Shown: positions 25,403 through 33,741 of the stretch, piece after piece | Position numbering within the stretch: the first letter of the stretch is position 1 | Layout: every line of letters starts with the position of its first letter | From: DASUFF01 sp036274695 | GTDB taxonomy: Bacteria > UBA10199 > JACPAL01 > GCA-016699445 | Assembly: GCA_036274695.1 (NCBI GenBank) | Contig: DASUFF010000085.1 | Span: forward strand, 1-40,083 | Length of the DNA: 40,083 nt | Direction of reading: 5' to 3' | Made by a program: the position numbers and the translations under genes | The notes under the pieces: generated by a model | Told to the model about the DNA's origin: nothing | Seen by the model: only the letters and a program-made list of their open reading frames with translations | The model's database searches: none

Positions 25403-27157
25403 ATGAGCCATCACCCAGAGAAACACGAAGACAAGCATGAACACGAAGGCCATCACGAACTGGGATTCATCCGGAAGTACGTCTTTTCGGTGGATCACAA
25501 GGTTATCGGGATCCAATATTCCATCACCGGGTTGCTCTTCCTGTTCTTCGGCTTCTCTCTCATGATGATCATGAGATGGCAACTCGCCTACCCCGGCGAG
25601 GCAGTGCCGATCATCGGAAAATGGTTCGAGAATTCGACCATGATGTCGGGCGGCATCGTTTCGGCGGACCTTTATAACGCCTTCGGAGCGATGCATGGGA
25701 CCATCATGGTTTTCTTGGGCGTCGTGCCCCTGGCCGTCGGCGGCTTCGGCAATTACCTCGTGCCTCTTCAAGTGGGCGCACCCGACATGGCCTTCCCCAA
25801 GCTGAACGCGGCGAGCTATTGGAGCTATTTCGTAGGCGGCGTCGTCATGCTCTACAGCTTTTTCCTCCCGGGCGGCCCGGCCCAGTCCGGCTGGACCTCC
25901 TATCCGCCGCTTTCGGACATCGCGGGCACCGGCCAGACGGTCTGGTTGATCGGCATGGTCTTCCTGATCACCTCGTCCCTATTGGGTTCCATCAACATCA
26001 TCGTCACCATCGTCCAGCTCCGCGCCAAGGGACTTTCCTTCTTCCGGATGCCCTTCCTGGTGTGGGCCCAGTTCGTGACGTCGTTCCTGCTCGTTCTGGC
26101 CTTCCCGCCCCTGGAAGCCGCGGCGGTCTTTCAGTTGATGGACCGAATCGCGGGAACGAGCTTCTTCCTGCCCTCCGGCCTGGTGGTCAGCGGCATGCCG
26201 CTGCAGGTCGCCGGCGGCGGCAACCCCGTGCTCTGGCAACACCTGTTCTGGTTCCTCGCGCACCCGGAAGTGTACGTTTTGATCCTGCCGGCATTGGGCA
26301 TCGTCACGGAAGTCATCGTCAATAATACGAGGAAGCCCCTCTACGGCTACAAGACCATGGTCTATTCCGTGGTCTTCTTGGGGGCCATGTCCTTCATCGT
26401 CTGGGCCCATCACATGTTCATGACGGGCATGGGCACGACGATGAGCAATTTCTTCCAGACCACGACGATGATCATTTCGATCCCGTCGGTCATTCTTTTA
26501 AGCTGCCTCATCATCACGCTCTGGGGCGGATCGATCCGCTACACCTTGCCGATGCATTTCGCACTGGCCTTCCTGCCCATGTTCGCCATCGGCGGCTTGA
26601 CCGGCCTGCCCCTGGGCCTGGCCACGTCGGACATCTACCTGCACGACACCTATTACGTCATCGGCCACTTCCACTATGTCGTGGCCCCGGGCACCCTCTT
26701 CGCCCTCTTCGCCGGCATCTACTATTGGTACCCCAAGGCCACCGGACGGATGATGAACAATGTGCTGGGCAAGCTCCATTTCTGGATCTCTTTCCTGTCG
26801 ATCAACGGCATTTTCATGCCGATGTTCATCCAGGGCTTCGCGGGCGTCTCCCGCCGCCTCCATACGCCGACCATCTACGCCCACGCCGAGGCCGTCCAGA
26901 GCACGAACGTCTTCATGTCGATCAGCGCCTGGGTCCTGGGCGCCGCTCAGCTTTTCTTCATCATCAACTTTTTCTTGAGCCTTAAGTTCGGCAAGAAGGC
27001 CACCGACAACCCCTGGGACGCGACGACGCTCGAGTGGGCCACGCCCACGCCGCCGCCTCACGGTAATTTCACGGAGGAACCGGTGGTCCATCGCGGGCCC
27101 TACGAATACAGCGTGCCCGGCAAGGCCATGGATTTCATTCCTCAACAGGTTTCGTAA
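25403..27157 (+). CDS. ctaD: Cytochrome c oxidase subunit I (heme a/a3-CuB)
   Basis: Catalytic subunit, 584 residues, 12 or more helices. Low-spin heme ligands are H98 (AMHGT) and H424; CuB ligands are H287, H336 and H337; the high-spin heme ligand is H422 in GHFHYVV. AHPEVYVLILPALGI contains the Glu (289) and cross-linked Tyr (291) of A1-type oxidases. The first 20 residues carry seven histidines. It lies 14 bp after ctaC. Together with ctaA/ctaB it indicates an aa3-type proton-pumping O2 reductase. Confidence 0.98.
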   Translation: MSHHPEKHEDKHEHEGHHELGFIRKYVFSVDHKVIGIQYSITGLLFLFFGFSLMMIMRWQLAYPGEAVPIIGKWFENSTMMSGGIVSADLYNAFGAMHGTIMVFLGVVPLAVGGFGNYLVPLQVGAPDMAFPKLNAASYWSYFVGGVVMLYSFFLPGGPAQSGWTSYPPLSDIAGTGQTVWLIGMVFLITSSLLGSINIIVTIVQLRAKGLSFFRMPFLVWAQFVTSFLLVLAFPPLEAAAVFQLMDRIAGTSFFLPSGLVVSGMPLQVAGGGNPVLWQHLFWFLAHPEVYVLILPALGIVTEVIVNNTRKPLYGYKTMVYSVVFLGAMSFIVWAHHMFMTGMGTTMSNFFQTTTMIISIPSVILLSCLIITLWGGSIRYTLPMHFALAFLPMFAIGGLTGLPLGLATSDIYLHDTYYVIGHFHYVVAPGTLFALFAGIYYWYPKATGRMMNNVLGKLHFWISFLSINGIFMPMFIQGFAGVSRRLHTPTIYAHAEAVQSTNVFMSISAWVLGAAQLFFIINFFLSLKFGKKATDNPWDATTLEWATPTPPPHGNFTEEPVVHRGPYEYSVPGKAMDFIPQQVS

Positions 27158-27169
27158 GGGAGAACGATT

Positions 27170-27769
27170 ATGTCAGATGCCGTCATTCACTATATCGAAG
27201 AACCCCATCCAGTCACGGGCGTCACGAACTCCAAACTCGGCGTTTGGCTCTTCATCGCCTCGGAAGTGATGCTCTTCGGGGCCCTTTTCTCGAGCTACAT
27301 CGTTCTCCGCGTCGGCGACGCGACCTGGCCGCACGGATGGACGGTCCTGAATATCCCCTTGGCCACGCTCAATACGATGATCCTGATCACGTCGTCGGTA
27401 ACCATGGTCATGAGCTGGGCTTCCCTGGCCATGAACCGGTTCGACCGCTTCCGCCTGTACATGCTGGTGACCATCCTCCTGGGATGCGCCTTCATGGTGG
27501 TCAAGGGATTCGAATACGCCCACAAGTTCGAGGCCGACCATTTTCCCCGCACCAGCAACTTCTACGGCGTCTATTTCACGATGACCGGCCTGCACGGCCT
27601 GCACGTCTTGGGCGGCATCCTGGCCAACCTCTATTTCCTGACCGTCGGCAGCAAATTGTGGAAGACCCATCCGAAGATGTTCATGGGACGCATCGAGGTA
27701 GCGGGGCTTTACTGGCACTTCGTCGACTTGGTCTGGATCTTCCTGTTCCCGTCCATTTATCTGCTGTAA
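27170..27769 (+). CDS. ctaE: Cytochrome c oxidase subunit III
   Basis: 199 residues, five predicted membrane helices (the short bacterial type lacking the first two). Family phrases include KLGVWLFIASEVMLFGALFS, GLHGLHVLGGI and YWHFVDLVWIFLFPSIYLL. Its gene lies 12 bp downstream of ctaD. Confidence 0.96.
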   Translation: MSDAVIHYIEEPHPVTGVTNSKLGVWLFIASEVMLFGALFSSYIVLRVGDATWPHGWTVLNIPLATLNTMILITSSVTMVMSWASLAMNRFDRFRLYMLVTILLGCAFMVVKGFEYAHKFEADHFPRTSNFYGVYFTMTGLHGLHVLGGILANLYFLTVGSKLWKTHPKMFMGRIEVAGLYWHFVDLVWIFLFPSIYLL

Positions 27770-27785
27770 GATGCAAGGAGAACTT

Positions 27786-28100
27786 ATGGAGCACGCCGCC
27801 CACAGCCCGGAAGAGATCCAAAAGCACGTACGCACCTACATCGCCGTCTTCGTCGCGCTCGCCTTTTTAACCGTCGTCACGGTGGGCGTCAGTTACCTGC
27901 ATTTGACGGCCGCCATCGCCGTCACGGTCGCCCTGATCATCGCCTCGATCAAGGCCTCCCTCGTCGCCGCCTATTTCATGCACCTCATTTCGGAGAAGAA
28001 GCTGATCCTGTGGATCCTCATCATCACGATGGCGACCTTCGTCAGCATGATCCTGATCATCTTCTTTACGAATAAAGGGGTGATGCACGTTGTCTCTTAA
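27786..28100 (+). CDS. ctaF: Cytochrome c oxidase subunit IV (prokaryotic, CtaF-like)
   Basis: 104 residues with three predicted membrane helices and the conserved SYLHLTAAIAVTVALIIAS and KASLVAAYFMHL stretches of the COX4_pro family. The start is the ATG at 27786, 6-7 nt after an AAGGAG ribosome-binding site; the ATG at 27771 lies upstream of that site. Its end overlaps the next frame by 11 bp. Confidence 0.93.
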   Translation: MEHAAHSPEEIQKHVRTYIAVFVALAFLTVVTVGVSYLHLTAAIAVTVALIIASIKASLVAAYFMHLISEKKLILWILIITMATFVSMILIIFFTNKGVMHVVS

Positions 28101-28512
28101 GAGCCTTCATATCGCCTTCATCTCGGTCTGCACCGGCTTGTGCGCCTTTATGATCCTTTGGGGCGTGCAAAGTTATCGGTCGGAGGCCTCGACTCTAGGC
28201 ATGGAGGTGGGAATCGTTGGCGTGGTGGGACTGCTGGCGCTGGTGCCCTACTTCTTCTGGGTCCGAAAGAAATTCCAAAAAATTCAGGCCGCTCTGTTTG
28301 CGGCCCTCATCCTGCCCGCCTTGCTTCATCCCTGGTCAGCTCACGCCTGCGCCGTCTGCTTCGGCGATCCCAACTCAGGCATGAGCAAGGGCATCAAGGC
28401 GGGCGTCATTCTGCTGGTGGCCGTCGTAGGCGTCGTGCTGGGCGGTATCGCTTCCGTCGTCATCAGCTGGTCCCGTCGCGCCAAGACCCTCACCCATCAC
28501 TTGAATCCATGA
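28090..28512 (+). CDS. Small membrane protein with ACAVCFG motif at end of oxidase operon
   Basis: 140 residues using a TTG start at 28090, which overlaps ctaF by 11 bp; it is the first possible start after an in-frame stop. It has about four hydrophobic segments. The C-terminal half begins with HACAVCFGDPNSGMSKGIKAG, a CxxC motif just after a signal-like helix, followed by another membrane helix. I know of similar short proteins near cox operons but no defined function. It could assist copper or heme delivery, or it could be two small proteins fused. Confidence 0.65.
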   Translation: MSLKSLHIAFISVCTGLCAFMILWGVQSYRSEASTLGMEVGIVGVVGLLALVPYFFWVRKKFQKIQAALFAALILPALLHPWSAHACAVCFGDPNSGMSKGIKAGVILLVAVVGVVLGGIASVVISWSRRAKTLTHHLNP

Positions 28513-28520
28513 AAAACAAA

Positions 28521-28547
28521 TCCCCTCTCCCGAATCGGGAGAGGGGA
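28521..28547. terminator. Palindromic terminator between convergent operons
   Basis: A perfect 12-bp stem (TCCCCTCTCCCG and its complement) with a 3-nt loop. In the minus direction it is followed by a T-rich run (TTTGTTTTT), so it can terminate the cytochrome b operon; it may also block the oxidase operon from the other side. The sequence, followed by GAGGGTGAGGGC at 28571-28582, also resembles dispersed palindromic repeats seen in many Proteobacteria. Confidence 0.75.
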
Positions 28548-28581
28548 CTTGAACTAAACGACAGCAAATTGAGGGTGAGGG

Positions 28582-29337
28582 CTACTGCGCGGCGTAGGTA
28601 ATCTCCGCCGTCGTAGCCCCGGCAGCTATTGTGGCCGTCTTCGTTCCATACTTTTCATGCCACGCCTCGAGCGTATAGGCGCCCGAAGGCAGGTTGGCCA
28701 AGGTGCATTCGCCCTTATCGTCCGTCACGCAGATGTATGGGTTGTCGTTGCCGACCACGTACCCCGTCATCCAAGGATGGACGTCGCATTTGAACTTGGT
28801 TACGCCCGCCGAGATCGTCTTCTCGATGTCCTTGGACCCCTTCATCTGGGCCTGGTTAAAGCCGGTGGTCGTTCCCTGATAGGTATGCACGTTGTGCATG
28901 ATGGGATCGCCGTTCTTGATCAGGAGCTTCTGGCCCGTCACACCGGCGATGACGCGCGGCGAGTACATGCAGTTGCTCTGGTCGATTTCCTTCGCCTCGG
29001 CCGGAGGGGTCGCCGCGGCCGGAGCGCCCTGAGACACGCGAACCACCACATTTTTCAGGGTACCGTTCGGATTCACGACGACTTCCTGGTCGTTCATGGG
29101 CGTCTTGCCGCAAAAGGGATCGGCTTCCCGCTTCAGCTTGGGCATGGCCGGCGCGGTTCCCGTGAACTTCACGGTCACCTTCACGCCGCCGGCCGCAGCG
29201 GCCGGAGCGGCCGCAGGGGCCGCCGCTGGAGCCGCGGGAGCGGCCGTCGGCGCCGGCTGGGACTGACATTCTTGGTTGAGGAACACGTTCGCCGCCAAGA
29301 GGGCAGCGACGGTGATCACGGTCTTGGTTTTATGCAT
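28582..29337 (-). CDS. Exported cupredoxin-like protein with amicyanin-type copper loop
   Basis: 251 residues with an N-terminal signal sequence (possibly a lipoprotein-like C24), then an Ala/Pro linker (28-50). The core has a putative type-1 copper site: H148 in MHNVH, and C184-x2-H187-x2-M190 in CDVHPWM, the short loop spacing of amicyanin. The C-terminal part (about 197-250) resembles a carboxypeptidase-regulatory-like beta domain (YICVTDDKGECTLANLPSGAYTLEAWHE). Likely a periplasmic electron carrier or copper-binding protein. It is last in the Rieske/cytochrome b operon and related to the next gene upstream. Confidence 0.72.
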   Translation of the reverse strand: MHKTKTVITVAALLAANVFLNQECQSQPAPTAAPAAPAAAPAAAPAAAAGGVKVTVKFTGTAPAMPKLKREADPFCGKTPMNDQEVVVNPNGTLKNVVVRVSQGAPAAATPPAEAKEIDQSNCMYSPRVIAGVTGQKLLIKNGDPIMHNVHTYQGTTTGFNQAQMKGSKDIEKTISAGVTKFKCDVHPWMTGYVVGNDNPYICVTDDKGECTLANLPSGAYTLEAWHEKYGTKTATIAAGATTAEITYAAQ

Positions 29338-29412
29338 GGTTTTTCTCTCCTATTTTGGGCCCGCATGTTGTGGAACGACGCGTCAAAAGTCAAGTCATTC
29401 CCAGGGGCTCGT

Positions 29413-30195
29413 CTATCTGACAGTTAGAATGGGGAGAACGTTGACATCAATCCGGCTGACCTTATGGGAAGCATCCGGCTCGATGGGAAAAGAACTTTGT
29501 TTTCGGGGGCCTAGGATAATATCTACACGCGTTGCTTCACCCTCGCGAACCTGAACCCGGCGGTTGGTTGAACCCAGAGTTTCCTGCCAAAAAGAGATCG
29601 TAAAGTTTCCGACCGGCACATCTTTGATCTCGAACCGCCCTTCCTCATCGGTAACCGCAATATACGGGTGCCGGGACACCACAACACGCGCCCTTTCCCC
29701 CTCATGAATGTCGCAACGCAGTTCCACGACTTCGGGAAAATCCAAATGAAGGGTCGCGGAGGAAGCGGATTTGGGCAAGGCCACGGAGGTCGGAGGATTC
29801 GTGCGGCTCTCCACTCGGTAAAAGTGGTTCAAATGATCCGAGTTGAGGATTTTAAGATCGGAGCCCGCGGGAACCACAAGAATGTGGGGAGTGAGGCGGC
29901 AACCCTTCTCGTCCAAAACATAGCCGCCGACCGGCGAAGGAGGCCGGACAACCCCTTCGAAGGCCCCTTCCAAGGAAACGACCACATTCCGAACGGCACC
30001 CCGCTTTCCCAGAACCAAATCCTGCGTCACCGCTTCTGGACCACAGACATTGGCGTCGACGGTAACGGGGCGACGCTTGGCCAGGGGCACTTCGCCGTCA
30101 TAACGGACGACACCGACGATCGTGCCGCCGGCATGCGCGAGCCCGCTGAATAAGAAAACGACGGCGAAAAACACCGCCGTCAGGGATTTTATCAT
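29413..30195 (-). CDS. Exported cupredoxin-like paralogue lacking the axial Met
   Basis: 260 residues with an N-terminal signal peptide (cleavage after about AHA, residue 22). It shares the layout of the neighbouring protein: DHLNHFYR (H121/H124), then C161-D-I-H164, then the C-terminal beta domain (HPYIAVTDEEGRFEIKDVPVG). The residue matching M190 is Glu167, so a normal type-1 copper site is unlikely unless another ligand is used. The ATG overlaps the stop of the octaheme cytochrome gene by 4 bp (ATGA). Probably arose with its neighbour by duplication. Function unknown. Confidence 0.7.
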   Translation of the reverse strand: MIKSLTAVFFAVVFLFSGLAHAGGTIVGVVRYDGEVPLAKRRPVTVDANVCGPEAVTQDLVLGKRGAVRNVVVSLEGAFEGVVRPPSPVGGYVLDEKGCRLTPHILVVPAGSDLKILNSDHLNHFYRVESRTNPPTSVALPKSASSATLHLDFPEVVELRCDIHEGERARVVVSRHPYIAVTDEEGRFEIKDVPVGNFTISFWQETLGSTNRRVQVREGEATRVDIILGPRKQSSFPIEPDASHKVSRIDVNVLPILTVR

Positions 30196-32864
30196 TGCGG
30201 AGTGGTCGTCGGCATCTTGGGCGACGAGGTTGCGCCCAAACTCATGATGTAATCACGCAGGGCCTCCGCCTGCTTTTGGCGGTTGCCGCCCAGGATATCC
30301 TGAGGCGCGGCATCGTCCGCGGGCAGAAAGGCCGGCATCTTGACGCCAGGTGTGAACTTCTGGGGGTCCTTCACCCATTCCGGAATGAAACCGTTGCGGA
30401 TGCGCTCGTGCGCCAGGGCCAGATCCGGCCCCCATTGTTCGGGCGCCGAAGGCGGATTCACGCCGTTTTGAATGTGGCAGGAGAAGCAGCTGAAGTAATC
30501 GCGGGAAGCCAGCTTTTCTCCGGCCGCCAGCATCTCCGGATCCGGCTGCTTGGGAGGAAGCGTCGAAAAATCAGGCGGGACGTTGTCCAACGCGGAGAAG
30601 TACTGAACGATGGCGTTGGTCTGATCGTCGGTAAATCCGAACGTCGGCATATGGACTTCGATCCACGGCCTAATCTTGATGCGCGACGGATCCTTGAGGA
30701 AGGCGAACATCCAGTCGGGCCGCACGCGCGCGCCGATGCCCATGAGATTCGGGGGCGCCTTGTCCGGCCCGATCGCCTGCTCGATCAAGCGGCCCTCGCC
30801 TTCGATGAGATGGCACCCCTTGCAGTTCAAACGCTCCACCATGCGGCGGCCGTCATCGATGACCTTTTGATGGGGCCGGGTTTGGGAAATCACGAAGCGG
30901 ACCGGAACGTCCTCTTTTCTCAAACCCTTGAGGAAGACCACGAGAGAATGGATGTCTTCGTCGGAAAGGCCGAAATTGGGCATCCTCGAAGAAGTCCTCT
31001 CCGTCAAATACATGCGGGGATCGTGAATCTTGCCCTTCGTCCATTCCTCCCACGTGCGCGGGATCTTCGTGTCGCCGAAGTCGAGCTCGGCGATGTCCTT
31101 GCGTCCGAAGGCCGTCAGTTCGACGGACAGCTTCGAAGCATCTTCGAAGCCCTTGATGTTGTGGCATCCGTAGCAGCCGTATTGGGAGATCAGCAGGAAA
31201 CCCTTTTTGGCGTTTTCAGGATCCTTCAACCGTTGCTCCAAGGCTTCGTCCCGCGGCAAGCGTTTGTCTTCCTGCGTAAGGAAGGCCGTGACATCCGCGG
31301 CCTCTTGGCCGGTCAGGCGCAGCTTCGGCATCCGGGCATCCGGATTGTAGGCCTTGGGGTCCTGAATCCAGTTGTAAATCCAATCCGCCGACGTCTTTTC
31401 CGTGATGCGGTCCAGGGCCGGGGCCAGCCCCGTTCCCTTGTCGCCCAGCGTGTGGCAGCCATAGCATCCGACCGCCTCGAAGACTTTTTTGCCGTTCTCC
31501 GCGTTGCCGCCCGGAAACTTTCCGAAGGGAAAGTCGTAGGCCGCGGAAGACTGCAGAATGTAGGCCGCCACTTTTTCCGTCTGGCCAGGTTCGTCGATGT
31601 CCAGAGGAACCTTCGGCATCTTCGTATGCGGCAGGTAACCTTTGGGGTCCTTGATCCAACTTAAGAGCCACTCTTCGTAGACCTTGTCCTTCACCTTCGC
31701 GAGCGAAGGGCCGACCTTCGGAGCGCTCTCGAACCCCTTGATGGCGTGGCATCCCGTGCAACCCAAGTCCCAGAAGAGCTTTTTGCCCTTCATGGCCACG
31801 TCGGCATGATCGAGCTTCCACTGATCCTGATGACACTTGTTGCACGAAGCCTCGGTGAAATCGCCCTTCAGGAGAGGCGTCTCCCAATGATGGACGAAGC
31901 CATGGGCGTAATCGCCCTCCTCCAGCGGCTTGCCGACGATCTGTGTGGCCCGTCCCTGGCCCCAATGGCACGTGGTGCAGCCGAATTGCTCGGGCGGATG
32001 CTTGCCCAGGATTTCCTCTCGGAAGGGATGCGTTCGGAAAGGCTGCTTTTCGTTCTCGAATCCGGCCCGATTAATGGCAACGTGGCAGGACTCGCACCGG
32101 TCGACCGTTCCCCAGGCGACCGGCCCGCCCTTTCCGAGATCGTCGATGACCACCTGCTTGATGTCGTCGCTGCGGTCCTTGATCGCCTCGATCCTCTTCT
32201 GGATCTTGTCGAGAGGCTCGTAGTACTTCTTTTCGGCCGTCTTCCACTTCTTGAGCTCGGATTGATATTTGTCGAGAATCTGTTGGACTTCTGCGACGCG
32301 CGCCTCTTTCTCCTGCACGAGTTTCTTGTCCTCGGCGATCCTATCCTCGAGCTCGTAGTAGCGCTTCTTCTTTTCCTCGGCCTCCTTCTCGTTTTCGTGA
32401 AGAAGGCTGTGTTTCCACTCGTAAAAGACTTCATCCTCGTCCGCCTTGGCGAAGCCCAATTTCTGCTTGGCGTCCGAGAGCTCGATGTTGCGCTTTTTCA
32501 ACTCCACCGTGGCGTCCTGGTACTCCTTACCGTCCATCGCCACTTCGGCGGCCTCGATCTTCAAGCGGATCTTGCGAATGGAGAGTTGGTCGTCGGGAAG
32601 AGGCGGAGCCGGTGGCACAGGATCCGGCAATTGATCGCGGCGCTTGTCTTCGGTGTCGATCGCTTGCTTGGCCTTGTCGTACTCGTCCTGGGTCTTCTTA
32701 AGCTCCAGATAGTTGAATTCGCGCTGATAACCCTTCCAGGTCCGTCTGGCGATGAACTCGCTGTAGAAGGCCCAAACCGACACGGCAAAGAAAATGGAAC
32801 CGACCAGGAACCAAACCTTGGTGTAGGACTTTTTCTCGATCGGATCGATTTCTGCCGGTGGCAT
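30192..32864 (-). CDS. Membrane-anchored octaheme c-type cytochrome with coiled-coil spacer
   Basis: 890 residues. A single membrane anchor lies at about residues 17-38, followed by a highly charged, probably coiled-coil region (50-240). Eight CXXCH heme motifs begin at 257, 296, 341, 369, 467, 564, 681 and 793. The last five sit in repeated monoheme-like domains, each with a distal Met in a KDP...MP context (M416, M512, M628, M739, M843). The first three lack such Mets and may be bis-His. It follows the split cytochrome b genes directly (1-bp gap to petD) and occupies the position of cytochrome c1/f, so it is probably the electron-accepting subunit of this bc-type complex. Confidence 0.85.
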   Translation of the reverse strand: MPPAEIDPIEKKSYTKVWFLVGSIFFAVSVWAFYSEFIARRTWKGYQREFNYLELKKTQDEYDKAKQAIDTEDKRRDQLPDPVPPAPPLPDDQLSIRKIRLKIEAAEVAMDGKEYQDATVELKKRNIELSDAKQKLGFAKADEDEVFYEWKHSLLHENEKEAEEKKKRYYELEDRIAEDKKLVQEKEARVAEVQQILDKYQSELKKWKTAEKKYYEPLDKIQKRIEAIKDRSDDIKQVVIDDLGKGGPVAWGTVDRCESCHVAINRAGFENEKQPFRTHPFREEILGKHPPEQFGCTTCHWGQGRATQIVGKPLEEGDYAHGFVHHWETPLLKGDFTEASCNKCHQDQWKLDHADVAMKGKKLFWDLGCTGCHAIKGFESAPKVGPSLAKVKDKVYEEWLLSWIKDPKGYLPHTKMPKVPLDIDEPGQTEKVAAYILQSSAAYDFPFGKFPGGNAENGKKVFEAVGCYGCHTLGDKGTGLAPALDRITEKTSADWIYNWIQDPKAYNPDARMPKLRLTGQEAADVTAFLTQEDKRLPRDEALEQRLKDPENAKKGFLLISQYGCYGCHNIKGFEDASKLSVELTAFGRKDIAELDFGDTKIPRTWEEWTKGKIHDPRMYLTERTSSRMPNFGLSDEDIHSLVVFLKGLRKEDVPVRFVISQTRPHQKVIDDGRRMVERLNCKGCHLIEGEGRLIEQAIGPDKAPPNLMGIGARVRPDWMFAFLKDPSRIKIRPWIEVHMPTFGFTDDQTNAIVQYFSALDNVPPDFSTLPPKQPDPEMLAAGEKLASRDYFSCFSCHIQNGVNPPSAPEQWGPDLALAHERIRNGFIPEWVKDPQKFTPGVKMPAFLPADDAAPQDILGGNRQKQAEALRDYIMSLGATSSPKMPTTTPQ

Positions 32865-32865
32865 A

Positions 32866-33702
32866 TTAGATGTTCAACCCGATCCACGGGAGGGTGAGGA
32901 TGTATTTGATGTTAAACGTCCACCGCAAAGCCATCTTGATCGGCAACGCCATCATGGTCAGGAAAAGGAAGGCCGTCAGTCCGTAACGGATGGGGCCCAG
33001 TTCCTGAAGGACGGGACTCTTTTTCGCCCGCAAGACGTAGAAAGCCACGCCGACCGAATAATAGGCGCCAATCAAACCCAATCCGAAGATGGCCGATACC
33101 ACCTGGTTGCGCAAGGCGTCGATCCCGAGGTGCTGGGCCAGGAAGATATTGAGATCAACGTTCGTCAAAGCGACAACCTTGTGCGTATCCCACTCCTGCC
33201 AGGGCATGAAGAAGTTCCACCCGGGACCGCGAAAGAAGACGCCCAAAATGATCAAAGAAACCCAGAGAATCAGGAAGCCGAAACAGAACATGGAAACGGC
33301 GAATTTCCTCTCGCTGAAGGTGTAGTATCCGGAACCCTTCTTATTGATGTCGATGTAGGGAATCAGCATGAGGCCGACGATGATCAAGCTCGGAAGAACG
33401 ACGCCGGCCATCCAGGGATCGAAGTAGACCAGCATCTCCTGCAAGCCGAGGAAGTACCAAGGCGCCTTGGACGGATTGGGCGTCTTCGTCGGGTTGGCCG
33501 GCTCTTCCATGGGGGCATCGATGGTGATGGACCAAATGGTCAGGGCGATCAAGGAGATCAGGCCGACGATGAACTCCACCTTCACCAGATGAGGCCACGT
33601 ATGGACCTTGTCCGGCGAAAGGCTGGAGGCCGGAATCATCTTAGCGGGGGGCGATGCCGCTTCTCCCCCCGAGCCCCCCATCTGTTTTGCAGTTTCAGCC
33701 AT
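32866..33702 (-). CDS. petD: Cytochrome b C-terminal half (subunit IV-like)
   Basis: 278 residues with the ATG at 33702, which has a GGAG ribosome-binding site 6 nt upstream (33705 and 33738 are alternative starts). It has five to seven membrane helices and corresponds to the C-terminal cytochrome b domain that contributes to the quinol-oxidation site. The usual PEWY motif appears as KAPWYFLGLQEML, so the Glu of PEWY is missing at its normal place. It is longer than chloroplast subunit IV, with a distinct C-terminal extension. A perfect hairpin lies just upstream of its ribosome-binding site. Confidence 0.85.
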   Translation of the reverse strand: MAETAKQMGGSGGEAASPPAKMIPASSLSPDKVHTWPHLVKVEFIVGLISLIALTIWSITIDAPMEEPANPTKTPNPSKAPWYFLGLQEMLVYFDPWMAGVVLPSLIIVGLMLIPYIDINKKGSGYYTFSERKFAVSMFCFGFLILWVSLIILGVFFRGPGWNFFMPWQEWDTHKVVALTNVDLNIFLAQHLGIDALRNQVVSAIFGLGLIGAYYSVGVAFYVLRAKKSPVLQELGPIRYGLTAFLFLTMMALPIKMALRWTFNIKYILTLPWIGLNI

Positions 33703-33712
33703 CATTCGCTCC

Positions 33713-33729
33713 GTCCAGCAAAGCTGGAC
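33713..33729 (-). promoter_or_regulatory. Intercistronic hairpin before petD
   Basis: Perfect 7-bp stem GTCCAGC/GCTGGAC with an AAA loop, its 3' side directly adjacent to the petD ribosome-binding site GGAG (33709-33712). In RNA it could limit translation initiation or protect the downstream message, adjusting subunit ratios. Confidence 0.45.
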
Positions 33730-33741
33730 TACGCTCATTAA

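Noticed and set aside
30195..31664. 489-codon open frame on the plus strand
   Set aside because: Antisense to the octaheme cytochrome, whose eight CXXCH motifs prove the minus strand is coding.
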